A DNA stretch of 64,000 bases from Rhipicephalus microplus (Eukaryota > Arthropoda > Arachnida > Ixodida > Ixodidae), in assembly GCF_043290135.1 (NCBI RefSeq), contig NC_134701.1:61645502-61709501 (forward strand), in the 5' to 3' direction. Numbering within the stretch: the stretch's first letter is position 1; each line of letters starts with the position of its first letter. The notes beneath the pieces were generated by a model. The model saw nothing but the letters and a program-made list of their open reading frames with translations. It searched no databases and had not been told where the DNA came from. Position numbers and translations under genes: made by a program. This document shows positions 34,397 through 47,212 of this stretch, in pieces.

Positions 34397-34925
34397 CATC
34401 GCGGCAAGAGTGCATCGTTCTCCTGCGGGAGCTAAGGCTAATCCAGCGGCGTGCACTGAAACTATTTGCCATCAGCACCATCCAACAAGCCCATCAAGTC
34501 ACCATGCCTTCCAACGACGAGCTCGCTTGCGTTTACGGCGCCCTGATTCTTCAAGACGATGAGATTGCCGTCACCGCCGAGAAGATCAGCACCATCCTGA
34601 AGGCTGCTGGCGTTGAGGTCGAGCCTTACTGGCCTGGCCTCTTTGCCAAAGCGCTGGAAGGCCTGGACTTGAAAAGCCTCATCTCGAACGTTGGCTCAGG
34701 TGTGGGCTCTGGGCCAGCAGCGGGCGCAGCACCGGCAGCTGCAGCAGCAGCAGCTGCACCGGCAGCAGGAGGCAAGGCGGAGGCCAAAAAGGAAGAGAAG
34801 AAGGAGGAGTCTGAAGAGGAGGATGATGACATGGGATTTGGTCTCTTTGACTGAAGAGGCAAGTCCTGTGGAGCCGTTCATACCTGTGAATAAAGCTTGT
34901 GTTTTACCATCAGTAAAAAAAAAAA
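34397..34925 (+). mobile_element. Processed retrocopy of RPLP1 mRNA
   Basis: A complete mRNA copy without introns: about 107 bases of 5' UTR, the full coding sequence, a 60-base 3' UTR with AATAAA at 34889-34894, and an 11-base A tail (34915-34925). It sits antisense within LINE-T copy 2. Copy 1 has the empty site (GGTGTAAAGTGCACC near 24279). About three target bases (AAG) are missing or merged with the A tail and I see no target duplication. It probably arose by LINE-type reverse transcription after the duplication. Confidence 0.9.
34504..34854 (+). CDS. RPLP1: 60S acidic ribosomal protein P1 retrocopy, intact frame
   Basis: Encodes 116 residues of P1, the ribosomal stalk protein that pairs with P2 and recruits elongation factors in the cytoplasm. 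The N-terminal dimerisation domain ([36 protein letters not shown], residues about 5-55) is followed by an Ala/Gly hinge and the acidic end with the factor-binding MGFGLFD. Length and every landmark fit a functional P1, and the start ATCACCATGCC has good context. No stop or shift is present. The lack of introns and the A tail show it is a retrocopy; whether it is transcribed is unknown. Confidence 0.95.
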   Translation: MPSNDELACVYGALILQDDEIAVTAEKISTILKAAGVEVEPYWPGLFAKALEGLDLKSLISNVGSGVGSGPAAGAAPAAAAAAAAPAAGGKAEAKKEEKKEESEEEDDDMGFGLFD

Positions 34926-34952
34926 TGCACCTGTTAAGAAAATTAAGACGGT

Positions 34953-37491
34953 TCACTGAACTGATAAAACTCGCGCCCTAATGAATTTTGATGGGAACAT
35001 AGGCCACCATACCGGAGATGCATACGTGAGAGAGGGCAATATCACTTGACGGTAGAGTCGTCTAATGAGTGTACTTTTTAATGAACGGTGCGATTTAACA
35101 AATGCGAGGAGCCGGGACGTGGACACTTCAGCCTTTCCTTTAATGTAGTCAATGTGGGCATGAAAATTTAAAGAGGGGTCAAATAATACTCCTAGAATTT
35201 TAATTTCTTTCTTGTGTTTGAGAAAAATGCCATCCATACGGATAGATGGGCAGCATTTTGATGTACCCATGTGTCCGTTATTAAAGAACACGAAGAACGA
35301 CTTCTCGGCGCTTACGGTAACTTTTTGTTCTCGTGCCCAACCAGATACCAAAGCCAGGACATGGTCGGCCTTTGCTTGTAATCGGAGTCTTGACTTATCT
35401 GTGATAACAATGATGGTATCGTCCGCGTACGCCTGTATGTGTACGCCGGGTGGCACGGCAAGATTGAGTAAGCTGTATATCACTATGTTCCACAGTAGCG
35501 GACTGATAGGGGATCCTTGTGGCTTGTGGGCTGCCAATTGTTGTACGAACTGTCTCTTCAGCGACGTTGGTTGAAAAAGTTACAGTGCGGTTCGATAAAA
35601 AGAATTTGAGCAGAAAGTACAAGTTTTGTGGACACCTGTGCTTGCGTAAAAAGTTCAAGACTGCAGGATGCCAAACACTATCGAATGCTCCTACAAAATC
35701 AAGAGATATGAGTATGGTAGGAAGTTTGGCTGCCTTGTATGCAGCCAATTTGCTTCGCAGTGTGTATAGTGCTAAAGTAGCACTTTTATTGTGCGTAAAA
35801 CCGTATTGATTATTGTGAAGAAGAATATTATTGTGCAGGAAATAATATAGACGAGCATTTAAGAGTCTTTCTAATACTTTACTGAATACAGAGTTCATAA
35901 CTATTGGTCTATATGCATTAGGCGAATTGAGCGGACGTCCTGGCTTTGGTATGAATATTACTTTCCCTCTTCTCCAAGCCTGTGGGAAGTGTCTGATTCC
36001 TAAGGCGCTATTGAAGATAAAATAGAAAAATTGAGGACGGTATTCAAATAATCCTTTAATGAACGAGTAGGTTAATCCATCGTGTCCAGGAGCAGAGTGT
36101 GAATTACCCTGTTTCATCGCGCACTCTATCTCAGATATTGTAAAAGGAGGGTCAGAAGTATGCCACGGGTAAGGACTAGCCGCAATGTTACGCATGATAG
36201 TGGGGTGCATGTTGTCTTCAGAACAGCTGTCCACTACTACCAATGTATCGAGTAGTAGCCGGGCGGACTCAATTACAGAAGCTGTGCGAGTGCCGTTAGG
36301 TACATCTAGAGGAGGAAGAAAAGTTACTTGGTGGTGTTTTTGAAATGCGGTTTTGAAAACATCACCATACAAACATTTCTTAGTGAGAAAGTCACAAATG
36401 TCTTTATCAAACGATGATTTTGCTTTCCTGATTTTGTCCTTGTAGATTGAGAATGCATCAACGTACAATTTGCGATACATGTCTCGAAGGACGGGGTCAG
36501 CTGTTCGCTGGTATCGTCGTCGCATAGCCCGAACACGCTTACGCTTAATAGTCAATTCTGGTGTCCACCAACCATTACCTAATTTACTACGCGATGTTAT
36601 GCGTCGTGAGTAACGTTGGCTTAAAGCGGAGTATATGGCATAAAACTTGTCTATAACCATGTTTAGGGCTTCAGGTGACCCAATGTTGCAGCCGAGTATC
36701 TTTGTGAACCAAGTGTCGTCCTTTAACTTGTTAAGAATTTTCGCTCTTCCTAAATTAGTTAATCGTTTAGCACTGCTGGTATGTGCTTGCGAGAACGAGA
36801 ATTCAATGTAGTTGTGGTCCGAGAGGGTAGGAATTTGGAGAACCTTCCAATGGTAAGCATCGCGAGTGAGGTCATGCGAAACCACGGTTAAATCTATCCA
36901 TGAATCTGCATACGGAGTTGTGAAAGTTGGAGGGGAGTTGGGGTTGTTCAATATGACTAAGTCATTCGCCGTCACGAATTGGACTACTTGAGAGCCTCGA
37001 ACATCCCCTATAGCTGGCCCCCACATGCTGTGCTTAGAATTGAAATCTCCGGCTATGATGACAGTACAATCTGTACTCAATGAAACTACACATTGCAACT
37101 CATCCAGAACTGGGTCAATAGGTCTTTGCGGCGATGCATACACAGCTATCAGTATTAATGTTTGGTCCAGGCTTTCACACTTTACTGCAACAACCAAATC
37201 TGTTACGTGTAATGGGAAGAAGTCAAAATTAGTGTTGTGTACTAGAAGCATGACGCGAGGATCGTTTGGTGCGTGGAACTTTGTTATGGTGTGTGGTATG
37301 CCTTGAACAGTGCCTGCGTGGATGTGCGGGTCACACACGAAGGCTAAATTGAAGTGTTGTTGCGTCATGTGTTCTATCAATAATTTTGTGGCATCACGTG
37401 TATGGTCTAGATAAGCCTGTAAAAATTTTAAGTTATTGCTGTGAGTCATGATAGTTCTGACCAATTTTAAATAACAAGCGCAACGCCTTTC
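34953..37491 (-). pseudogene. LINE-T copy 2 endonuclease-RT, frameshifted
   Basis: Same protein as 24315-26846, split by a 7-bp tandem duplication (CTTGTGG) at about 35517-35530, inside the GSPQGSP block of the RT. The 5' part (37491-35395) keeps the endonuclease, including VCDPH and LSDHN, and the RT front. The 3' part (35537-34953) keeps AYADDT. It cannot make a full RT. Confidence 0.9.
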
Positions 37492-37816
37492 CTAAAACAA
37501 AATTACGAAAAGCTGTAAGGAGCCTTTTTTCATGTATTGCAGTGTGACCCGCGCAACCAGCAAATATCTTGAGGAAAGAAATATCGTGTAATTTTGTGGG
37601 ATGTGTAGTTACTTCTAAGTGTGTGCCATATGGTGTAATTTCGTGTTTGAATATGCCATAATTAGAAGAATAGCGGCAAAAGCAGCGACCTCCATGTGGT
37701 CCATATAAATGAGTCGAAAAGTATGCGGGCACTAATGCAGGAAACCGTAAATAACACTGCACGTTATAGAGGCCGCTGCGTCCTTCTGTGATGTACACGC
37801 CTCCTAGATTATCCAT
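37433..37816 (-). CDS. LINE-T copy 2 127-residue intermediate frame
   Basis: Open duplicate of 26788-27171 with the same ATGGATAA overlap with the ORF1 stop and the same overlap into the RT frame. A handful of residue changes separate the two. No domain recognised. Confidence 0.6.
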   Translation of the reverse strand: MDNLGGVYITEGRSGLYNVQCYLRFPALVPAYFSTHLYGPHGGRCFCRYSSNYGIFKHEITPYGTHLEVTTHPTKLHDISFLKIFAGCAGHTAIHEKRLLTAFRNFVLGKALRLLFKIGQNYHDSQQ

Positions 37817-39223
37817 AGTCTGTTCTGGCCCTCATGCGGGCGACACGTTCTCGTAATATAGGACACATTTCGTGTCCAGTTGGATGAGAACTAGGTCTTG
37901 CGACCTTTTGGCATTCGTTGCAAACAATTCCTGGATCGTTCATCCTAAGAGTGCATGCTTCGCCAAGATGTGTACCGGTGCACTTCGTACACACCACTTT
38001 GTCAGGTTCGTTGGCGACAGGACAGGACTTTCTTGTATGGCCGTACGTTGCACAATATGTGCACAATGGCACATGAAAGTCCTCACTCACGCTACATGCT
38101 GTCCAACCGAGAAGAACTCGTTCCTGAGCAAGCAGTGAGCGACAGGTGGAAGGATCCACTTCGAGCACATGTGTGAAGTTGCCCGATCGCTCCTTGTACG
38201 ATACCGCCACTCGGCATGTGGTCGGGTCTAAATGCAGGTTCGGATTGCGCATGTTTAGCTGTGAGATGATGTTGGCGGCTGGAATATCGGAGTCTACACC
38301 GGTGAGTTTCACGCGAGGTTTTCGCTTTTGGGGCAATCGGACTGACAATGACATGCTTGTGGTTGCGTTCTTTTCAAGTGCATTCTTTAACCTAGTAATA
38401 GCGTTATGGTCGTTTGTTGATATTGTTAATCCATGACGTGTCTTTATGATAGTCAGTTCGCCAATGTTTTCCCTAATGGGGTCAATGTTTGACTTAATAA
38501 TCTTCGTGACCTCATTGGCAGGATTGGTAGACGGAATGAGTGCGGTTAGAAACATAATATGTTCATGCTCTCGCCTGGTGGTGTGCGTTGTGTGTTGATC
38601 AGCGATTTCACACCAGTGCGATGGCAGTACGGGTGAGAACAAGTCTCAGGCCAAACGGGCGGGACCGCGGTAGGACGCGCCGTGCTCCGCGCGGCTGCCG
38701 CCGCATAAGTCACGGCCGTTTGGACAGGCCGAGGAGCCGAGAGTGCCGCACCGAGAGAAGCCGAATGTCTCGACAGGGCCAACTGGTGACGAAGTTCGTC
38801 CATTCGCCCACCCTGGTTTTCTGCAATTGCTCGGATATCAGCACACTCCTGTACAATTTGTCGGAGCAAACCAATGATCTGGGACCTATGGGTATTAGGT
38901 ACCTTACATGAGGCATCGAATAAAATATCGTGGATCTGTTTCTGATGTGCGATCACGCGGTGAAAAGAAGCTTGTGTCATTTGACCACTTTCGGCAGGCA
39001 GCCTTGCATTTTGCGCCACACCCGCTGCAGCAGGCAACTGGATGTCGGGAACGTCGGGGATGGCGGGAACGGAAGTAACTGGCGCATTCTGCAAATCTGC
39101 ATCGAGCAGCGCCCTGTCCCCATCCGGCGAAAATGTCGAACCATTCGATCGAGGCGAATCCCCCGGACCAGGGTGACTGCCTGCCATTGGAGGCTGTACT
39201 GAAACGGCCTGTGGCTCAGACAT
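37809..39223 (-). pseudogene. LINE-T copy 2 ORF1
   Basis: Duplicate of 27164-28578 with the ATG at 39223, the same frame change (overlap 38546-38642) and the same three Cys/His clusters. A few substitutions are seen. Confidence 0.8.
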
Positions 39224-39449
39224 ACCCGAGCGGGTATGAGCCAGTCATGTTGGAACCGGCAGCCGGCGGCCTATAGTGCGACTGCTAATTGCGGCCGAAT
39301 GGCCACTGAGAGAGCCTCGAGTCCGTGTCGAACGAAATCCCAAGGTGTTCGAAAGCAACCCCTGAATAAATTCAGAGAGCCGGAAGACAGAAAGCTGACC
39401 TTTTGCAGCAAAACAGCGGAGCCTGTGTGCGTCAAGCCTCTTCTCTTTC

Positions 39450-41437
<1,988 letters not shown>

Positions 41438-41600
41438 TATTTAATCGCAGCCGAAATGGCGTGTCTGTTTGACCGACATATTGTTGTCCGCAGATGTTGC
41501 AATGTAGCATGTATATTACGTTACTGGAGTCACAATTAAGGCTTTCAGTTATGCAGAATTTGAAATACGAGAAGTTCGCTATGGACTCACGTCCGGATGT
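41438..41600 (-). pseudogene. PLE-B endonuclease fragment, inverted
   Basis: On the minus strand it encodes FKFCITESLNCDSSNVIYMLHC and NICGQQYVGQTDTPFRLRL, the front of a GIY-YIG domain nearly identical to that at 48714-48840. It breaks off into the gag-only LTR on one side and meets a plus-strand PLE-B end near 41600 on the other. This repeats the head-to-head pattern of PLE-A. Confidence 0.8.
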
Positions 41601-41985
41601 GGATCCGGACGTCCGGATGTGGACGTACATGGACGTTTGGTTTTGTTCTCAGTGTTGACAGTGGTTCTTCCTCTTTTTTTACTTTTTTTTCTTTTTTTCC
41701 TTTCTTCCTCTCATTCTTTTCGTCTTTTTTTTTTCTTTTTTTCTTTCTTTCTTTTTTTATTTCTCTCTCACTCTTGCAAACATCTTCCAAGGCTAGAGGG
41801 ACGCGGCAGCAACGAAGTTTGGAAGTTCATGTTAGTATAACTCATCCCCTGATGAAGGGAGGACCACTCCCGAAACTGTTGGGAAATAAATTTATTTATC
41901 CTTGTTGACAACGCTCCCGTTGTGCCATATCCCATACCTTCAAGAAGACTAACTGGCCCATTGAATTATTACTCCTACTGACGTG
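41601..41985 (+). repeat. PLE-B upstream terminal repeat (pLTR)
   Basis: Directly repeated at 49393-49712. Landmarks: GTGGACGTACATGGACG, a GTTCTCAGTGTTGACAGTGGT block, a long T/C-rich tract (41675-41775), CTGATGA (41849-41855), GGGAG/CTCCC arms, GAAACTGTTGGGAAATAAA (41872-41890), the hairpin ACAACGCTCCCGTTGT, and an end at ATTGAATTATTACTCC. Direct repeats of this sort around a PLE are called pseudo-LTRs. Confidence 0.8.
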
Positions 41986-41989
41986 AACC

Positions 41990-42938
41990 ATGGCTGCCAG
42001 TACATCATCAACAGAGTGTTTGTCGCGGAGATATCCAAGTTACCCTATGAAGTGTGCCGTCATCGGGGACTCAATCATGCGGTACGTCCACACGCACTTC
42101 AGCCCGAACGACTCAGCGACGCCGTGCTTCATCTCTTATGGCGGTGCTATGTTTTCAGATATTCCGGCGCTACTTGAGTACCTACCTTACCAGGTGGACA
42201 CGTTGTTTCTGCATGTGGGCACCACGGACATCCTGAAGACTAGCTCTTCAGTATCACTGGATTTGTTGAGGGAGGCATTAAAACGAATGAGGCAGATGCG
42301 CCCGAACATCAAGACTCTGCATCTTAGTCTGCCACTATCTCGCGCACCCAATCGCCGACGGTGGGACTCGAACTGGCGATCAATGAATCGGTTTAATGTG
42401 GAGGTACAACTATTCAGCAGAGAGGCCCACCGTCTCTGCCACTACGGGTTGTAGGGAGCAGGCGTCTATTACGCCGAACATGGTTTCTCAACACTCCCGC
42501 TGCTCCGCTTCTTGGCTGCTGACGGCTTACATGCAAGCTTCGAGGGAGTCGCGCTGCTGGCACAGCACACGAGGGTGCAGCTGCGATGGATGTCGGCGGC
42601 ATGGAGATCGGCGGCAATCGCTTGCACGGACAACTCCAGTGCCAAGCCCCCTCAACAACAAGGAGCCGAGCGACACACAGAGCCATGCAGGGCCCCAGCA
42701 GTGACGATGTCGCCACTACCACCAGCGAGGCCAGCGAGTCCCACCAGTGAGTCAGAGATCGGCGGCAACTGCTTGCACGGCAAACTCCAGTGCCAAACCC
42801 ACTCAACAACAGGGAGCCGAGGGACACAAAGAACCATCCAGGGTCCCAGCAGTGACGACGTCGCAACTCCCACCAGCGAGGCCTTACAACACCAGGCAGA
42901 CAAATGCGGCGAAGACCAAGGCGGCGGCTTCCAAATGA
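41990..42938 (+). pseudogene. SGNH/GDSL-hydrolase-like 5' coding region of PLE-B
   Basis: The ATG (GAACCATGG context) lies five bases after the pLTR. The first 154 codons show SGNH-hydrolase blocks: CAVIGDSIM with the Ser nucleophile at residue 28, SYGGAMFSDI (block II Gly), and FLHVGTTDI at 74-81, where the usual Asn of block III is Thr. A TAG at 42452 follows; the same frame continues to ADGLHASFEGVALL (about 42515-42555), the Asp-x-x-His block. A Gln/Pro/Ala-rich linker follows as two repeats of 151 bp, which forces a frame change. The second repeat's frame reaches a TGA at 42936 and then continues directly into the PLE N-terminal region. The hydrolase may be an ester or acyl hydrolase. 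Fusion to the RT protein is inference. Confidence 0.7.
42606..42892 (+). repeat. 151-bp tandem repeat in the PLE-B linker
   Basis: GATCGGCGGCAA starts at 42606 and 42757. Each unit encodes a SAA.ACT.NSSAKP.QQQGAE peptide followed by a Pro/Thr-rich stretch. 151 is not a multiple of three, so the two units read in different frames; the ancestral unit was probably 150 bp. Confidence 0.85.
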
Positions 42939-43182
42939 CACGGGGAAACAAAAGGTACGGGCAGTCTTAAACACGCATGGTCCTATTCATTTCTATCGAT
43001 TAGGAAAATCATTGAAAAACGGGTGCAATACGAGAAACACGCGGAACAACTAACCAAATATCTATCTCACGAAATTGCACCTAAGGGCCTCCGCCTAGCT
43101 TGCAACCCCTCAATGTCTACACTAAGTTAAGCAGAAAGGGGGAAGCGGGAAAAAATATTGCTAGAGAGACTGTTTACAATAT
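42939..43182 (+). pseudogene. PLE-B protein segment before the LINE insertion
   Basis: The frame holds KIIEKRVQYEKHAEQLTKYL (a likely coiled coil) and PSMSTLS followed by a TAA where the copy at 46421 has GAA (Glu). The last ~80 bases are repeated at 46405-46490, just past the inserted LINE, with a few differences. Confidence 0.7.
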
Positions 43183-43404
43183 CCGACATTATGAAAAATC
43201 AGCGTCCACAGTCTTGTGCGCACTCTTGCTTGAGGCCGCACAACTCATGCCTCTTGTTCACAGGCACGAGCCAGTGTGGGTTGGAGCTGCGAAGAAGAAG
43301 AAGGTGCGTGGGCACATGGAAAGGTTTTTGTTTTTGGAACACTCTAGCAGACTCTTCCATCCTTTCGCACATAATTTTCAGGGCACGAGTTCGCCCATAA
43401 TAAA
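43183..43404. other. Unassigned 220 bp between PLE-B and LINE-I
   Basis: Matches neither PLE-B downstream nor the LINE body as far as I can see. It may be the tail of a further truncated insertion or a diverged PLE-B piece. No coding motif. Confidence 0.4.
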
Positions 43405-43472
43405 CTAGTTTTTGAGAGAGAGAAACAACTTTTATTGAAACGGCAAGTGTTAGAGGAGTTGACTCCCCTCCC

Positions 43473-44507
43473 TTAGATGGCAGCTAGGAGTCCTTGGGCC
43501 CTAGCGGCATCTTCGGCTTGCCTGATGACCTGTAGTTGGTCCTCGATGCTTGAGCTTAGCAGCGCGGTCTCCCACTGCTCCGTATTCATGTATGTGTTTG
43601 GCCCCTTCACGATGTTGGGGCAAGCCCAGATAATGTGTTTGAGGTCCGCCCGCTGATTGCAGTGTTTACATCTGTCTGAGTAGAGGTCCGGGTAACAATG
43701 ATTATAAGCGATTGGGTTTGGGAACGTGTTTGTTTGTAATAGGCGCCACGCTGTCGCCTGCTGCTTATTTAATGAGGAGTGTGGTGGCGGGTAATGCTGC
43801 CTCCCTAATCTGTAGTGCTTGGTAATTTCGTTGTAACTGAACATGCGGTCTCTCTCCGCACGCGGGCTCCGCGTCATTCCTGCCCCTGCTCGGCTCGCTA
43901 ACTCTCGAGCTAGGGTGTGTGCGGTTTCATTGCCCGGGAGGGAGGAGTGGGCGGGCGTCCATATAACATAAACGTCGCGCTCTCCGCGAAAGTTATTTAA
44001 GATTCTTAACGCCTCTTTCGAGACCCTTCCGTTAGCGAAGTTATGAATCGCGGTTTTAGAATCACTGATTACGACGCTGGCCCTTGTGGACGCAAGCGTC
44101 AGCGCTATGGCCGTTTCTTCAGCGATTTCCGAATTTCCTGTTTTAATGGTGCCGCTAGCAAGCAGGTGGCCCGCTTGATTTGAAGCGACTATTGCCATGT
44201 GTCGACCGTCTGTATATTCGGCTGCATCTACATATACCACGTCCGCGTCATGTTGAAACTTCTTGTGCAGTGCTCTCGCTCTTGCATTCCTCCGCTCCCG
44301 GTGATGTTCGGGGTGCATGTTTCTGGGTAACGGAGGTATTATGATGCGCTCTCTGGTTTCTTTTGGGATATCGTATTTATTGCCGCTTTGGCCAGCGTAC
44401 GTTATTGCAAGTTTGTGCAGGATGTGTCTTCCCGTGTTGCTTTGCGCGAGTCGTTCATATTGCGCTATCATATGAGCCTCAATAAGTTCGTCTAGCGTGT
44501 TATGCAT
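43473..44507 (-). pseudogene. LINE-I RNase H and C-terminal zinc motif
   Basis: The RNase H domain shows VVYVDAAEYTDGR (first Asp), EIAEETAIALTLA (Glu), VVISDSKTAI (second Asp) and WTPAHSSLPGNETAHTLARELA (His and the final acid region). A CKHCNQRADLKHIIWACP zinc-type motif closes the protein. The catalytic pattern looks complete. It belongs to the same protein as the RT upstream and is separated from it by a frameshift in a T/A run near 44575. Confidence 0.85.
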
Positions 44508-44562
44508 TCCTAACGCTTCGAACTTTTCGTTAGACGTGGTGATCGGTAATCCGAGGGCTTGC

Positions 44563-46390
44563 TTATATGCTTTTTTTAATTATGCATTCTATCTTTTGTT
44601 TTTCCGCCATTTGCAACTTGAGGTATGGGGTCACATACACTATGCGGCTGACGACGAAGGCTTGGATGAGCTTCACTAAGTTGTGTTCTTCCACGCCGTA
44701 GTTTTTGTTGGCGATTCTTCGAATCATTCGAATGGTTTGTTGGGTGTTGTTATCCAGGAACTTTATTGCTTCCCCGTTATGTCCGTTCTCGGATATTCGG
44801 AGTCCCAGAACTCTTATGTGTTGTACCTGAGGTATTGGGTAACCTCCTGCTAAGATTGTGATGTTGTGTCGTTCGTGAATGCGCTTGCGACCTCTGCTTG
44901 TAGGTCTGTAGAGTAATAACTCCGATTTTTGAGGAGAGCATTTTAGGCCATTGTTCTCCACGTATCGCTCTACCGTATTTACTGCTTGTTGTAAAATCTC
45001 TTCTATGTGACCGTCGCTCCCGCCCGTCACCCATAGGGTGATGTCATCCGCATAGATACTGTGCTGAAGCCCTTCGACGCGTTCCAGCTCTGAGGGTAAA
45101 CCAAGCATCGCCACGTTGAATAGGAAAGGGGAAAGCACCGAACCTTGTGGTGTTCCCTTGTTGCCTAGAACGAATTCTTCGGATTCCGCTTCCCCGGCCA
45201 TGATTGTAGCTTTACGGTTGGTGAGAAAATCTTTTATGTAATCGTACACTCTCCGACCTACGTGTAGGTTTTGCAAGTTGCGCAATATGGCCTCGTGGGT
45301 GACGTTATCAAATGCCTTCTGCAGGTCAAGGCCCAGAATGGCTTTTGTATCCAGGGTGTGCGTTTCGGCGTCTATGATTTGATTCTTTAGCTGCAACATG
45401 ACGTCTTGCGTCGAGAGTCTTGGTCGAAAGCCGATCATGGTGTGTGGGTATAGCTCGTTGTCGTCCATGTATCTGACGAGACGCGTTAAAATTACTTTTT
45501 CCATGAGCTTTCCAATGCAGGACGTCAATGAAATGGGCCTGAGATTTCCGATGAGCGGCTTTTTGCCCGGCTTGGGTATTAATATAATTTTGGCGGTTTT
45601 CCATTGCTGGGGTATGGCGCCCTTCTCCCAGCATTCGTTTATGTACTTTGTGAGAGCAGTGACGGATTCGTCATCTAAGTTGCGAAGTGTTTTATTTGTT
45701 ATACCGTCGGGACCCGGGGCGGACTTGGGATTGAGTCGTCCGAGTTCGTATCGAATCTCTGCCTCTGTTATGGAGGCGTCGAGGTCGACGTTATCCTTCC
45801 CTTCGTACTCTGGGAGTCGCGCCTTTGTGGCATCTCCTACGTATGTCTGGCGTAGCTCGCGTAAGAGCTCTGCTTCTGTACCTGCGTAGCTGTGTAGTAT
45901 CCGTTGCAGGTTTTGTCTTTGTGTTGTTTTCGTGCCTTCTGGATCAAGGAGGCCTCGGAGAATGTTCCAAGTTTTGGACATTCCGAACTGCCTGTTCATT
46001 AAAGTGCACATGCCTGCCCACTGCTGCTGGGACAGCCCATTTGCGTAGTCTTCTATGTCTCTGTCGAGCGCGACGATTCTCTTTCTTAGACGCCGGTTGT
46101 GCTTTTGACCTTTCCAGCGCTCTTGCAGGCTGCGTTTTGCCTCCCACATGTGTAAGAGCCTGCTGTCCATTTCTTCCATTCCTGCCTCTTCGGGAACATG
46201 TTTGGTGGCTTTCTGCACGCTACGCTGGAGTGTGTCTGTCCACTTCTGTATATCTTCGATGGTCTCTGTAGCATCGTCCTCTCTTATCTTACGAAAGGTG
46301 TCCCACTCGGTTAACATTATTTTTCTACCTTTCTTTTTACGCGGACCTGCTTGTAAAATTGTGCATACAATACTAGTTTTTGACTTTTCC
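44563..46390 (-). pseudogene. LINE-I reverse transcriptase
   Basis: About 600 codons open. It holds a short endonuclease remnant, then LNPKSAPGPDGITNKTL, IPKPGKKPLIGNLRPISL, LGLDLQKAFDNVTHEAIL, GTPQGSVLSPFLFNVA and the catalytic YADDITLWV (about 45040-45066). The thumb follows with RVLGLRIS. All RT boxes are intact. The frame runs upstream of 46390 only because the PLE-B antisense happens to be open there. Confidence 0.9.
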
Positions 46391-46404
46391 TCTCTTGCAC
46401 CCGT

Positions 46405-47212
46405 TACAACCTTGCACCCCTCAATGTCTACACTAAGTGAAGCAGAAAGGGGGAAGTGGGAAAAAATATTACTAGAAGCGTTCTTGCAACTGACTCGGGT
46501 CATTGCGGACCATGGTGAGCGTAAGGCCACTAAATACAGTGTCACGCAGGCCACGCGGAAATTGGTGTCTAATCTCGGAGAGCATGAGGCAAGAGAACTG
46601 GAAAGATATGAACTAAAGAAGAGAGGCGAAATTTCAGTAGTAAAAGATAAAAAATTCAATCGGGACTGCAGAAGCTCCACTGATCTGCAACAGAAAAATA
46701 GGAATGAGGCCGTACAAGAACGCCAGGGACCACCCGCACCACAACCTAACTTTGAGGAGAAAAATGGGAACGCCAAACTACAGTGCAATCCTAATCAAAA
46801 CACCCTTTCTCTCGAATATGACGCTGACACTCCCGTGCCACGTGATAGCCAAGAGCAGCCAAAAACGTATAAGAAAAATGTCCTCAATCTGTCCAACACA
46901 ACGCTCACACCCGCTCAGCTTGAACTTTTGTCGAGAGGCTTAACCTTTTGTCCATCATCCGGTAGATTAAATGAATTTGAACTGTACCAAGACCTCGATA
47001 ACTTTGCGCGTAATCTCCGCCTCCGTGAATACTTTCATGATCGCAAGGACTGTATGGACGAGAATAGATTGATTGGTGGTGACAAATCATGGTGTCCAGA
47101 TGAGCAGAGGGACAAACACCTTGATATGTATGTATCAGCAGTTCAAAAAGATATCATCAGAGCGTATGAAAAAAATCGGCCATCTCGAAACAACATATCA
47201 AAGTCAGAATGA
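46405..47212 (+). pseudogene. PLE-B N-terminal region before the RT core
   Basis: Begins with the repeated STLSEAERGKWEKILLEAF segment. A basic, Gln-rich region follows, then the PLE-typical LNLSNTTLTPAQLELLSRGLTFCPSS and FELYQDLDNFARNLRLREYF blocks (about 46890-47035). A TGA at 47210 ends it, but the same frame continues into the RT with EIIIKPADKGGCIVIL. Confidence 0.85.

Larger units (their letters stand above)
43405..46403 (-). mobile_element. LINE-I: 5'-truncated I-like LINE inserted in PLE-B
   Basis: A 3-kb non-LTR element on the minus strand with RT, RNase H and a 3' end of CAATAAAAGTTGTTTCTCTCTC followed by TCAAAAA. ORF1 and nearly all of the endonuclease are missing. RNase H plus the RT motif set fits the I group. 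Its 5' end joins PLE-B at about 46403. The ~80-bp PLE-B duplication at both sides is longer than a usual target duplication and is not cleanly placed. Confidence 0.85.

Noticed and set aside
34504..34854. Ordinary RPLP1 gene locus
   Set aside because: No introns, an A tail, and an empty site in the duplicate show a retrocopy.
41990..42454. Host GDSL lipase gene
   Set aside because: No introns or signal peptide are seen, and it lies between PLE terminal repeats and in line with PLE coding sequence.
46430..46788. Minus-strand N-terminal extension of the LINE-I RT frame
   Set aside because: This part is antisense to PLE-B coding sequence and is open by chance; the LINE ends at about 46403.
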